From: an uncultured Eubacteriales bacterium | GTDB taxonomy: Bacteria > Bacillota > Clostridia > Christensenellales > CAG-314 | NCBI GenBank assembly: GCA_900544545.1 | Contig: UQVY01000009.1 | Coordinates: forward strand, 29,064-93,063 | DNA length: 64,000 nucleotides | Direction: 5' to 3' | In this document: positions 8,731 to 16,435 of the stretch, piece by piece | Numbering within the stretch: position 1 is the stretch's first letter | Layout of the letters: each line of letters starts with the position of its first letter | Program-made: the position numbers and the translations under genes | The notes under the pieces: model-generated | The model's input: only the letters and a program-made list of their open reading frames with translations | What the model was told of the DNA's origin: nothing | Databases searched by the model: none

Positions 8731-10359
8731 ATGAGGATCGAGGATGTAAATGCCTTTCAGAGCGTTTACGGATTTATACGCGATTCGAAGGCGACTCACA
8801 GTGCGCGGAAAGCTATGATCTATTGCGGAAGAACGATAGATTTCCCTGCGTTTTTCTCTCTTATAGAAAAAGCGAGAACGGCTCTCAGGTCGTTCGGATT
8901 GAAGAAGGGCGACGTGATTACTCTTCAGCTTCCGAATATTCCTCAGAACGTAATTATTTTTTACGCCGCGGCGGCGGAGAATCTCGTTCTCGATATCATT
9001 CACCCGCTCACGCCATTGAGACAAACCGCGGAATCGATGAAGGAAACGGGAAGTCGGTTTCTCGTTACTTCGGATAACGTGCTTCTTCGCGGCGACGAGA
9101 AGTTTTTCGCTTCCGACGTAAAGATAGCTTTCTGTCGGATTTCGGCTTATGCAAAAGGACTGAAAAAGCTGGTTATAAGATTTAAAACCGGCGGAACGAA
9201 GTTGCTCGGCGGATTTATCGATTTTGACAGGCTTATTTCGGTTTCGGAGGAATGCGGCGACGAGGACAGAGGAAGCGACGACGTTCCGTGCTGTATTCTG
9301 CACAGCGGAGGAACTACGGCTCAGCCCAAAAAAATCGTTCTTTCTCATCACGCGCTGAATTGTATGATTCAGAGAAGACGTTATATCGTAAGCGGTACGG
9401 ATTTGTCGGATAAAGTCTGTTTGTCCGTTCTTCCGTCTTTTCACGGTTTCGGGCTCTGTATGAACGTTCACGCGTCTTCCGCTCTCGGAATGACTCAGCT
9501 TATTATGCCGAAATTCCGTTCGCGTGAGGCGGTCAGACTTATAAAGAAGTATAAAGCCTTTATGTTGAGCGGAGTCCCCGCTATTTTTTACGGGCTTATG
9601 AAGGTCAGGTCTTTCGATCCCCGTCACGCAGGCAGTCTTAAAAGATGTTTCGTAGGCGGAGATAACGTTTCGGACGCGCTCGTCAGGAGATTCAATAAGT
9701 GCGTTACGGGCAGTGAAGACGAGAGAGTTATGTTTCAGGGGTACGGTATGACCGAATGCGTTGCCGTATGCGCTCTCAACGTTCCCGACGGTTACAGGGA
9801 AGGAACGGTCGGAAGAGCTATTCCCGGCGTCGACGTGGAAGTCGTCAGGGACGGGAAGATTATGCCTCGAGGCACGGAAGGTGAACTTTGCGTAGCGGGA
9901 AATATTCTGATGAACGGATATTTCAAAGACGAAGAAGGTACCGCAAACGCTGAGGTTTTCGTTGACGGAAAACGATTTATAAGATCGGGCGACTGGGGGT
10001 CGGTAGACGAAGACGGTTTCGTCAGATTCAAGCAGCGTATAAAGCACGTAATTATGCGCAAGGGCGTCAACGTTTTCCCCGCGGAAGTCGAAAACGTCAT
10101 AGGAAGCCTTCCGTACGTGGAGAAATGCTGCGTAGTCGGTAAGATTAAAGGCAACGAAAACACGCAGACGGTTTATGCTTACGTTAAACTGAGGGATAAG
10201 AATCTCAGGACGGAAGAAACCAAAGAAGAAATCAAAAAATACGCGGCGAAGCACCTTATAAGGTACGCCGTGCCGGAAACCGTGATTTTTACGGCGACGT
10301 TCCCGAGAACGCCCGTCGGAAAGATAGATACAAAGTACTTCGAAAACCGTAACGACTGA
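8731..10359 (+). CDS. AMP-dependent acyl-CoA synthetase / acyl-adenylate ligase
   Basis: A 542-residue member of the ANL adenylating enzymes, which activate a carboxylate with ATP and usually transfer it to CoA. The P-loop-like A3 motif LHSGGTTAQPKK is at residues 190-201, the A5 motif YGMTE begins at 338, the A7 motif SGDWG is around 420, and the C-terminal catalytic lysine in PVGKIDTKYF is at about 531. All core motifs are intact. The carboxylate cannot be deduced; medium- or long-chain fatty acids or an aromatic acid are possible. It has a GGAGG site before ATG 8731 and follows the MATE gene closely. No acyl carrier protein or peptide synthetase gene is adjacent. Confidence 0.85.
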   Translation: MRIEDVNAFQSVYGFIRDSKATHSARKAMIYCGRTIDFPAFFSLIEKARTALRSFGLKKGDVITLQLPNIPQNVIIFYAAAAENLVLDIIHPLTPLRQTAESMKETGSRFLVTSDNVLLRGDEKFFASDVKIAFCRISAYAKGLKKLVIRFKTGGTKLLGGFIDFDRLISVSEECGDEDRGSDDVPCCILHSGGTTAQPKKIVLSHHALNCMIQRRRYIVSGTDLSDKVCLSVLPSFHGFGLCMNVHASSALGMTQLIMPKFRSREAVRLIKKYKAFMLSGVPAIFYGLMKVRSFDPRHAGSLKRCFVGGDNVSDALVRRFNKCVTGSEDERVMFQGYGMTECVAVCALNVPDGYREGTVGRAIPGVDVEVVRDGKIMPRGTEGELCVAGNILMNGYFKDEEGTANAEVFVDGKRFIRSGDWGSVDEDGFVRFKQRIKHVIMRKGVNVFPAEVENVIGSLPYVEKCCVVGKIKGNENTQTVYAYVKLRDKNLRTEETKEEIKKYAAKHLIRYAVPETVIFTATFPRTPVGKIDTKYFENRND

Positions 10360-10418
10360 TACCGTGATTTTATTGCGAAGGTCAGCCGTAGGGTTTTTGT
10401 GCGTTTGGAGGAAAACGA

Positions 10419-10970
10419 ATGAACACACAGGAAAACGAAATTTACAAGCTGAATATTGCCGGTATGGATGCGGAACTTCCCGTTCTGCCTCTTCCGAGCG
10501 GAGTGAGGATATGCTTTTTCAATCTTCACGGACATCAGACGCTTACCGAGCATTGCGGAAAAGAGCTTGCCAAAAGGCTTGACGGCTGCGACGTTATCAT
10601 TACCGCAGAATCCAAAGGACTTCAGCTTTCTCACGTTATAGCAAGGGAACTCGGTCAGGAATATTACGCCGTTGCAAGAAAGAACAAAAAGCTCTATATG
10701 CAGGACGGAATCGAAGTAACCATAGATTCCAGTATAACCACGGGCGCGCATCAGAATCTTTATCTCTCCAAGCACGACGCGGATTTGCTTAAAGGAAAGA
10801 AAGTCGGAATTATCGACGACGTTATCAGTACGGGCAACAGTCTTAACGGACTCGAAGAACTCGTTACGATATGCGGAGGAGAGATTTATAAGAAGGCTTT
10901 CGTTCTTGCCGAAGGAGCAGCCGCGGATCGCGAAGATATAATCTATCTTGCAAAGATTCCGCTTTTATAA
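10419..10970 (+). CDS. Purine-type phosphoribosyltransferase (adenine phosphoribosyltransferase-like)
   Basis: A 183-residue type I phosphoribosyltransferase that would join a base to PRPP in purine salvage. The PRPP-binding loop reads VGIIDDVISTGNS, with the conserved acidic pair and threonine-glycine, and the upstream segment ITAESKGLQLSH matches the AESRG region of Apt. The lengths of the N-terminal hood and the C-terminus fit Apt or Xpt. GGAGG precedes ATG 10419. A terminator follows at 10989. Adenine is the most likely base, but xanthine or a regulatory PurR-like role cannot be excluded. Confidence 0.75.
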   Translation: MNTQENEIYKLNIAGMDAELPVLPLPSGVRICFFNLHGHQTLTEHCGKELAKRLDGCDVIITAESKGLQLSHVIARELGQEYYAVARKNKKLYMQDGIEVTIDSSITTGAHQNLYLSKHDADLLKGKKVGIIDDVISTGNSLNGLEELVTICGGEIYKKAFVLAEGAAADREDIIYLAKIPLL

Positions 10971-10988
10971 AAACGGTTTAAAATTAAG

Positions 10989-11018
10989 CGCCCTCGGATT
11001 GGTTTTCGGGGGCGTTTT
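10989..11018 (+). terminator. Intrinsic terminator after the phosphoribosyltransferase gene
   Basis: CGCCCTCG (10989-10996) pairs with CGGGGGCG (11007-11014), with one T:G pair, and is followed by TTTT. Confidence 0.75.
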
Positions 11019-11095
11019 CGGTGTACTTACAAATAATTTGAGCAATATCCTCCGATTTCGATAGAATTATATCGAGAAAACTTACATTTTTTTGA

Positions 11096-11124
11096 GTCTG
11101 TTTCGTAAAGAAACGGGCTTTTTT
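11096..11124 (+). terminator. Second terminator-like hairpin before the lrp-type gene
   Basis: GTCTGTTTC (11096-11104) pairs with GAAACGGGC (11110-11118) through nine pairs including two wobbles. The loop is GTAAA and six T follow. It lies upstream of the next promoter, so it probably backs up the terminator at 10989. Confidence 0.6.
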
Positions 11125-11165
11125 AGATTTTTTTCAAAAAAAATTCGGAAATATATGAAAAATGC

Positions 11166-11194
11166 TTTACAAAATAAGGAAGCTGTGCGATAAT
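11166..11194 (+). promoter_or_regulatory. Promoter of the Lrp-family regulator and probably the pnt genes
   Basis: TTTACA (11166-11171) and GATAAT (11189-11194) are separated by 17 bases and lie about 28 bases upstream of the start codon. Confidence 0.65.
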
Positions 11195-11221
11195 GGGAGC
11201 AGAGATAAAAGGAAGAAGGAA

Positions 11222-11674
11222 ATGGATAATACCGACGTAAGAATACTTGAATGCCTGAGGAAAAACGCGAGGATAAACGCTTCGGATATAGCCGATAAAG
11301 TCAATCTTTCCGCGTCTACCGTAAGCGACAGGATAAGAAAGCTTGAGACGAGCGGAATCATCAGGGGTTATACCGTGGTTCTCGACCCGCAAAAGCTCAA
11401 TAAGGACATAATGGCGCTCATTACCGTCGCTATCGAAGATCCGAAGTTTAACGAAGGTTTCGAAAACGCGGTCAAGGTCAATCCCGACATAACGGAGTGT
11501 TTTTATATCGCGGGCAGTTTCGATTATCTGCTCAAAGTCATTACCGACAATACCAAGTCGCTTGAGTCGGTTCTCAATTATATCAAAGGTATTGCGGGCG
11601 TAGGAAAAACGGTTACGAATATCGTTCTTAACGTCTGCAAGAACGAACACAGCGTTTCGGTCGTTTCCGACTGA
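11222..11674 (+). CDS. Lrp/AsnC-family transcriptional regulator
   Basis: A 150-residue feast/famine regulator. Residues 1-50 form the winged helix-turn-helix (LRKNARINASDIADKVNLS, then STVSDRIRKLE), and the rest is the RAM/AsnC effector domain that binds amino acids in the octamer. The start is ATG 11222, with GGAAGAAGGA just upstream. It ends 72 bases before pntAA in the same direction, so a role sensing an amino acid and controlling the transhydrogenase genes is plausible. The effector is unknown. A hairpin AAAGAG-N6-CTCTTT (11693-11710) lies between the two genes. Confidence 0.85.
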   Translation: MDNTDVRILECLRKNARINASDIADKVNLSASTVSDRIRKLETSGIIRGYTVVLDPQKLNKDIMALITVAIEDPKFNEGFENAVKVNPDITECFYIAGSFDYLLKVITDNTKSLESVLNYIKGIAGVGKTVTNIVLNVCKNEHSVSVVSD

Positions 11675-11746
11675 CGTACATCATCGATTATCAAAGAGAG
11701 AAAACTCTTTGCATATAAAAACTTTATTTAAAAGAAGGATTAGAAA

Positions 11747-12907
11747 ATGATAGTTGGTATTCCTAAAGAGATAATGCACGATGAAAATCGTGTTTCCGCA
11801 ACTCCCGAAACCGTTAAGAAAATGGTCGCCGACGGTTGTACCGTCCTCGTTGAAAAAGGTGCCGGCGCAGGCGCTTTTTATCACGACGCCGATTATGCCG
11901 AAGCAGGCGCAAAGATGATGGACAAGGCTGAAGACATTTATGCTCAGTCGGACGTTATCCTTAAGGTTAAAGAGCCTCTTTATAACGAAAAACTTAAAAA
12001 ACACGAAATCGAACTTATGAAGAAGGGACAGTATCTTATCACCTTCATTCATCCGGCTTCTCCCGTTAACCACAAGATGGTTAAGATGATGGCTGAAAAA
12101 GGCGTTATCGGTCTTACCCTCGACGGTATTCCGCGTATCAGCCGCGCTCAGAGTATGGACGCTCTCAGCTCCATGAGTACCTGCGCGGGTTATAAGGGAA
12201 TCATTATGGCTACCGATGACATCGCTAAATTTATGCCCCTCATCGGTACGGCAGTAGGCGTAATCAAACCCGCCAACGTATTCGTTATCGGTACCGGCGT
12301 TGCAGGTCTTCGTGCCGTTGCAACCGCTAAATCTCTCGGCGCAGTCGTTTATTCCACCGATATCCGTCCCGAAGCCAACGAACAGGCTAAATCCCTCGGC
12401 GCTAAAATCGTTGAAAACGGCATTCCTGCCGAAATCGGCGTTGCTCCCGACGGAAAACACGCTAACAAGCTTTCCGACGAATGGCTCGAAGTCGAAAGAA
12501 AGAACATTGCTCAGGCTGTCGCGGACGCGGACATCGTTTTCTGCTCGGCTCTTCTTCAGGGCAGAGTCGCTCCTATCCTTCTTACCGAAGATATGGTTAA
12601 GAATATGAAAGCCGGCAGCTGTATCGTAGATATTTCCATCGATCAGGGCGGCAACTGCCAGATCACTCCTCCGGGCGCAAGAGAAATCAAGCACGGCGTA
12701 GTTATCGAAGGTATCAAGAATATCCCCGGTATGCTTCCGACCAGCTCGACCTGGATGTTCGCTCATAACATTTATAACCTCCTTAAGTACCTTACCAAGG
12801 ACGGTAAGATCGTTCTCGATATGAACGACGAAATTACAAGCTCCATTCTCGTTACCAGAGACGGCAAGATCGTTCACAAGGGAACTCTCGAGGCAATGAA
12901 CGCGTAA
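11747..12907 (+). CDS. pntAA: NAD(P) transhydrogenase, alpha subunit part 1 (NAD-binding domain I)
   Basis: A 386-residue NAD(H)-binding domain I of proton-translocating transhydrogenase, homologous to alanine dehydrogenase. The N-terminus MIVGIPKEIMHDENRVSATP is the family signature, and the Rossmann dinucleotide loop reads VIGTGVAGLRAV (about residues 184-195). The context separates it from alanine dehydrogenase, because pntAB and pntB follow directly. The split three-gene form is one of the standard arrangements. An intrinsic-terminator-like hairpin sits between this gene and pntAB, which may lower downstream expression. The complex drives hydride transfer from NADH to NADP+ using the proton gradient. 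Confidence 0.92.
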   Translation: MIVGIPKEIMHDENRVSATPETVKKMVADGCTVLVEKGAGAGAFYHDADYAEAGAKMMDKAEDIYAQSDVILKVKEPLYNEKLKKHEIELMKKGQYLITFIHPASPVNHKMVKMMAEKGVIGLTLDGIPRISRAQSMDALSSMSTCAGYKGIIMATDDIAKFMPLIGTAVGVIKPANVFVIGTGVAGLRAVATAKSLGAVVYSTDIRPEANEQAKSLGAKIVENGIPAEIGVAPDGKHANKLSDEWLEVERKNIAQAVADADIVFCSALLQGRVAPILLTEDMVKNMKAGSCIVDISIDQGGNCQITPPGAREIKHGVVIEGIKNIPGMLPTSSTWMFAHNIYNLLKYLTKDGKIVLDMNDEITSSILVTRDGKIVHKGTLEAMNA

Positions 12908-12926
12908 GTTTTGAAAATCGTACCCG

Positions 12927-12964
12927 AAATTCTCTCGCCTTGTGCTTTGGGCGGGAGAATTTTT
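12927..12964 (+). terminator. Terminator-like hairpin inside the pnt operon
   Basis: AAATTCTCTCGCC (12927-12939) pairs with GGCGGGAGAATTT (12950-12962) through 13 pairs with one T:G wobble, and the T run is short (TTTT). It lies between pntAA and pntAB, so it is probably a partial terminator or an mRNA-stabilising stem rather than the end of the operon. Confidence 0.6.
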
Positions 12965-12997
12965 GGGTAAAGAAAATATAACGGAGATAATTGATTT

Positions 12998-13309
12998 ATG
13001 ACCTGGTGGATTCTTCTTATTATCTTTGCGGCGGCAACCGTCGTGGGATACCTTCTCATTAAAAACGTTCCCAGTTTGCTTCATACGCCGCTTATGTCGG
13101 GTATGAACGCTCTTTCCGGAGTGACCGTTCTCGGCGCGCTTATGGCGACAGCCTGCGCTTTTCCGCATACGGTCGTGGCTTATATTTGCGGCGGGCTTGC
13201 AATCGTTCTCGCTATGATTAACGTCGTGGGCGGTTTCGTGGTTACGGACAAAATGCTCAATATGATCGTTAAAAAAGATAACAAAAAAGACAAGGAGGAT
13301 AAGCACTGA
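12998..13309 (+). CDS. pntAB: NAD(P) transhydrogenase, alpha subunit part 2 (membrane domain)
   Basis: A 103-residue membrane protein with three to four hydrophobic helices (starting MTWWILLIIFAAATVVGYLL) and a lysine-rich cytoplasmic tail. This is the small domain II piece of the transhydrogenase that helps form the proton channel together with PntB. GGAG lies about 10 bases before ATG 12998. Its TGA stop shares one base with the ATG of pntB, so translation of the two membrane subunits is coupled. Confidence 0.9.
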   Translation: MTWWILLIIFAAATVVGYLLIKNVPSLLHTPLMSGMNALSGVTVLGALMATACAFPHTVVAYICGGLAIVLAMINVVGGFVVTDKMLNMIVKKDNKKDKEDKH

Positions 13310-14751
13310 TGTTTGGAAACGCTTTATATTATTCTCTTTGCGGCGTGCTTTCTCTGGGCGTGCTTCTCGGAATCTTCCTTATGAGTAAGGTAAAGAAATC
13401 CGTTCTCGGCAATCGTCTGAGCGCGGTCTGTATGGCTCTTGCCATTATACTTACTCTTCTTCGGAAGGAGATTTTCGACGTATGGTTCCTTTACGTTATG
13501 CTCGTCGTAGGCAGCGCGATCGGCGTCTGGCTTGCGGTTAAAGTAAAGATGATTCAGATGCCGCAGATGGTCGCTCTTCTTAACGGTCTGGGTGGCGGAG
13601 CTTCGGCTATCGTCGGAGCGATAACGATGTTCGGCATTGGAATCGATCCTTCTTCTCAGGGTGAATGGGTATTCTCGATGATTACGGCTGCTCTTGCTCT
13701 TGCGGTCGGCGTAATAACTCTTATCGGCAGTCTTGTCGCTGCGGGTAAGCTTCATAAGGTAATCAATCAGAAATCCGTCGTTTATCCCGGTCATCAGTTT
13801 ATAACCGTAGCTTCCGCAATCCTTATGCTCGCGGGCGTAGTGGCTTTCGGCGTTATGGCGGATCCTACGGAAATTCTCGGACTCGGACATTATACGGTAG
13901 TCTGGGTTTTCCTTGCGTTCGAAACGGTATTTTCGGCTATTTTCGGCTATTTCTTCTCGATAAGAGTCGGCGGCGCGGATATGCCCATAACGATTTCGCT
14001 CCTCAACTCTCTTTCGGGTGTGGCAGGCGCGATTGCGGGCCTTGCGATAAACGATCTCCTCCTCGTCGCGATAGGCGGTATCGTCGGCGCGTCGGGACTT
14101 CTCCTCACGCAGGTTATGTGCCGTTCTATGAACAGGAAGCTTATGGATATCCTTCTCGGTAAGACCTCCGCAAAGCATTCCGAAGCTCCGAAGGTTGCGG
14201 CTGCCGAAGCGAAAATTGCGGCGAAGCCCGAAGCCAAGAAAGAAGAATCCGATCCGATAGAAGTTCTCCGCAACGCAAAGGACGTAATAATCGTTCCGGG
14301 CTACGGAATGGCGATAGCTCAGGCGCAGCATCTTGTAAAACAGCTTGCGGATACGTTGGTCGGCAGAGGCGCGAGAGTAAGATACGCGGTTCATCCGGTA
14401 GCGGGAAGAATGCCCGGTCATATGAACGTACTTCTTTGCGAAGCAAACGTGGATTACGAAGACCTTTATGAAATGGATAACATCAACGACGATTTTGCGA
14501 AAGCGGACGCAACCATAGTCGTCGGCGCGAACGACGTAATGAATCCTGCGGCGAGAGAAGCCGAAGGTACTCCCATATACGGAATGCCCGTGCTGAATGT
14601 AGACAAGTGCAAAAACGTATTCGTATTTAACTACGATACGAAACCGGGATATGCGGGCGTAGAGAATCCGCTTTACACGAGAGAAGGCGTTCATCTTTTC
14701 CTCGGCAATGCGGCGGACACGCTCGGCGACGTGCTTAATAAGCTTAAATAA
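13309..14751 (+). CDS. pntB: NAD(P) transhydrogenase, beta subunit
   Basis: A 480-residue PntB. The first 290 or so residues hold about nine membrane helices with proton-channel segments such as LLNGLGGGASAIVGA and LLNSLSGVAGAIAG. A charged linker follows, then the soluble NADP(H)-binding domain III with VIIVPGYGMAIAQAQ, YAVHPVAGRMPGHM and VVGANDVMNPAA. All domain III signatures are intact. It is the last gene of the lrp-pnt group, and a terminator follows at 14769. In a fermenter this enzyme would supply NADPH, or in reverse would use NADPH to support the proton gradient. Confidence 0.93.
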   Translation: MFGNALYYSLCGVLSLGVLLGIFLMSKVKKSVLGNRLSAVCMALAIILTLLRKEIFDVWFLYVMLVVGSAIGVWLAVKVKMIQMPQMVALLNGLGGGASAIVGAITMFGIGIDPSSQGEWVFSMITAALALAVGVITLIGSLVAAGKLHKVINQKSVVYPGHQFITVASAILMLAGVVAFGVMADPTEILGLGHYTVVWVFLAFETVFSAIFGYFFSIRVGGADMPITISLLNSLSGVAGAIAGLAINDLLLVAIGGIVGASGLLLTQVMCRSMNRKLMDILLGKTSAKHSEAPKVAAAEAKIAAKPEAKKEESDPIEVLRNAKDVIIVPGYGMAIAQAQHLVKQLADTLVGRGARVRYAVHPVAGRMPGHMNVLLCEANVDYEDLYEMDNINDDFAKADATIVVGANDVMNPAAREAEGTPIYGMPVLNVDKCKNVFVFNYDTKPGYAGVENPLYTREGVHLFLGNAADTLGDVLNKLK

Positions 14752-14768
14752 TTTGGTCTGTTGAATTC

Positions 14769-14805
14769 AGGCGTCCTTCGGAGTTTTCCGCGGGGCGCCT
14801 TTTTT
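14769..14805 (+). terminator. Intrinsic terminator after pntB
   Basis: AGGCGTCC (14769-14776) pairs with GGGCGCCT (14793-14800), with one wobble, and is followed by six T. Confidence 0.8.
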
Positions 14806-14944
14806 GAAACGAAAGACTTTTCGGTTGCGTATCGAATACGGATTATTGCGGCACAGTCTGTCCGATTCGGGCAGAAGAAAAGAAAAACGTTCGGTTTTTT
14901 GAGCGATTTTTAAATAAAAAAGAGATATTCTCCCTCTCGAGCGA

Positions 14945-14973
14945 TTGACAAAACGAAGCGGAAGAGGTATAAT
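14945..14973 (+). promoter_or_regulatory. Perfect-consensus promoter of the lysine fermentation operon
   Basis: TTGACA (14945-14950), a spacer of exactly 17 bases and TATAAT (14968-14973) match the sigma-A consensus at all twelve positions. Transcription would start near 14980, about 12 bases before the riboswitch. Such a strong promoter suits control exerted afterwards by the leader RNA. Confidence 0.9.
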
Positions 14974-14991
14974 AAAAGAAGTTAAATATTC

Positions 14992-15150
14992 GATAGAGGC
15001 GCGGCAGATAAGGTACCCGTCCGTCAAGGCAGTCCGATGCCCGACGGGGAATGTGTCCGCCGCCGAAAGTTCAAGGCAGTCGGTTCGGCTTTGGGCTTGG
15101 GGGCAAGGCTCAGTGCTTTGTCACTGTCACGTGGTCGTGATGCGCTGGTC
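14992..15150 (+). promoter_or_regulatory. Lysine riboswitch (L-box) aptamer
   Basis: The leader contains the conserved lysine-aptamer core: AGAGGCGC (14995-15002), then an AAGGTA element, then GGGGAATGTGTC, the GCCGAAAG element and the CTGTCACG / CGTGA helix. Helices that can be drawn are P1 GATAG with CTGGTC (14992-14996 with 15145-15150, one bulge), P2 GCGGC with GCCGC (15001-15005 with 15059-15063), a P2b CCCGTC with GACGGG (15016-15021 with 15043-15048), and P5 TCACG-TGGT-CGTGA (15127-15140). The genes downstream ferment lysine, which independently supports the ligand. One core base differs from the usual form: the 3' GGAG-like element reads TGATGCG. Confidence 0.85.
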
Positions 15151-15174
15151 TTTAGGGGATTCGGCGCGTTTTTT
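15142..15174 (+). terminator. Riboswitch expression-platform terminator
   Basis: GCGCTGGTC (15142-15150) pairs with GATTCGGCGC (15158-15167) through nine pairs with one bulged T, followed by G and six T. Its left arm contains the whole 3' strand of aptamer helix P1 (15145-15150). Formation of P1 and of the terminator are therefore mutually exclusive, the geometry of a switch turned on by ligand. Confidence 0.8.
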
Positions 15175-15200
15175 ATTATTCAGTGGAGGAAACGGAATTT

Positions 15201-15584
15201 ATGGACAAGGTAATGATCAGATTGAGAATGGGAGCGCACGACGCTCATTACGGCGGAAATCTCGTCGACGGAGCTAAGATGCTTCAGCTTTTCGGCGACG
15301 TGGCAACGGAGCTTCTCATACGAAACGACGGCGACGAAGGGCTTTTCTGCGCTTACGACAACGTAGAATTCAAGGCTCCCGTGTTTGCGGGGGATTATAT
15401 CGAAGCGGTAGGCGAGATTACGCACGTAGGCAACACTTCGAGGAAAATGACTTTTGAAGCGTATAAGGTTATCCGTCCTCGTCCCGACGTAAACGAAAGT
15501 GCCTGCGACGTTCTCGAAGAACCGATTCTCGTTTGCCGTGCAAGCGGAACCTGCGTCGTTCCCAAGGATAAACAGAGGAAATAA
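15201..15584 (+). CDS. kal: 3-aminobutyryl-CoA ammonia-lyase
   Basis: A 127-residue hot-dog-fold enzyme that removes ammonia from L-3-aminobutyryl-CoA to give crotonyl-CoA, a late step of lysine fermentation. It starts MDKVMIRLRMGAHDAHYGGN, like known Kal proteins, and has their compact length. GGAGG is at 15185-15189, 11 bases before ATG 15201; the in-frame GTG at 15183 would overlap it and is less likely. It is the first gene after the lysine riboswitch, and kce follows after 18 bases. The assignment rests on both sequence pattern and operon context. Confidence 0.88.
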   Translation: MDKVMIRLRMGAHDAHYGGNLVDGAKMLQLFGDVATELLIRNDGDEGLFCAYDNVEFKAPVFAGDYIEAVGEITHVGNTSRKMTFEAYKVIRPRPDVNESACDVLEEPILVCRASGTCVVPKDKQRK

Positions 15585-15602
15585 GTCTTTCAGGAGGTTT
15601 TT

Positions 15603-16421
15603 ATGGAAAAACTTATTATTACGGCGGCTATCTGCGGCGCGGAGGTAACGAAGGAGCATAATCCTGCCGTTCCCTACACGGTAGCGGAAATTGCCGAAGA
15701 AGCGTACAAAGCGTATAGAGCAGGCGCGTCTATTATTCATCTTCACGTCCGCGAAGACGACGGAACGCCTACTCAGAGCCGCGACAGATTCGAAGCCTGC
15801 ATCAACGCTATAAAGGAAAAATGCCCCGACGTTATCGTTCAGCCGAGTACGGGCGGCGCGGTCGGAATGTCCAACGACGAAAGACTTCAGCCGGTAACGC
15901 TTACTCCCGAAATGGCTACTCTCGATTGCGGAACGTGTAATTTCGGCGGCGACGATATCTTCGTAAATACCGAAAACACGATTATCGAATTCGCGGAAAA
16001 GATGAACGCGAGGAATATCAAGCCGGAAATCGAAGTTTTCGATAAGGGTATGATAGATATGGCGATAAGGCTCAACAAAAAGGGCTACATAAAGTCGCCT
16101 ATGCACTTCAATATGGTTATGGGTGTCAACGGCGGAATAAGCGGAACTCCGAGAGATCTGCTCTTTATGGTAGAAAGCATTCCGACGGGCAGCACCTTCA
16201 CCGTTTCGGGCGTAGGAAGAACTCAGCTCGATATGAACGTTATGGCGATTCTTCTCGGCGGACACGTAAGAGTCGGCTTCGAAGATAACGTTAATCTCTC
16301 TAAGGGCGTCAAAGCCGCAAGCAACGCCGATTTTGTCGCAAGGATTCGCGATATTGCCGTTAAAATGGGCAGGGAAATCGCAACTCCCGACGAAGCGCGT
16401 AAGATTTTAGGACTTAAATAA
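15603..16421 (+). CDS. kce: 3-keto-5-aminohexanoate cleavage enzyme
   Basis: A 272-residue BKACE-family TIM barrel that converts 3-keto-5-aminohexanoate plus acetyl-CoA to acetoacetate and 3-aminobutyryl-CoA. The zinc-binding histidines are in SIIHLHVRE (H46, H48), and the family segments PSTGGAVGM and DCGTCNFGG are intact. AGGAGG precedes ATG 15603. It supplies the substrate of kal and takes the product of kdd, its neighbours on either side, giving a compact pathway order. Confidence 0.93.
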   Translation: MEKLIITAAICGAEVTKEHNPAVPYTVAEIAEEAYKAYRAGASIIHLHVREDDGTPTQSRDRFEACINAIKEKCPDVIVQPSTGGAVGMSNDERLQPVTLTPEMATLDCGTCNFGGDDIFVNTENTIIEFAEKMNARNIKPEIEVFDKGMIDMAIRLNKKGYIKSPMHFNMVMGVNGGISGTPRDLLFMVESIPTGSTFTVSGVGRTQLDMNVMAILLGGHVRVGFEDNVNLSKGVKAASNADFVARIRDIAVKMGREIATPDEARKILGLK

Positions 16422-16435
16422 GGAGAACGATAAAT

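Noticed and set aside
11747..12907. Alanine dehydrogenase
   Set aside because: The protein is similar, but it is followed directly by pntAB and pntB, which fixes it as transhydrogenase domain I.
14992..15150. T-box or other amino-acid leader instead of a lysine riboswitch
   Set aside because: There is no T-box sequence or specifier loop, while the AGAGGCGC, GCCGAAAG and CTGTCACG elements are in the order expected for the lysine aptamer.
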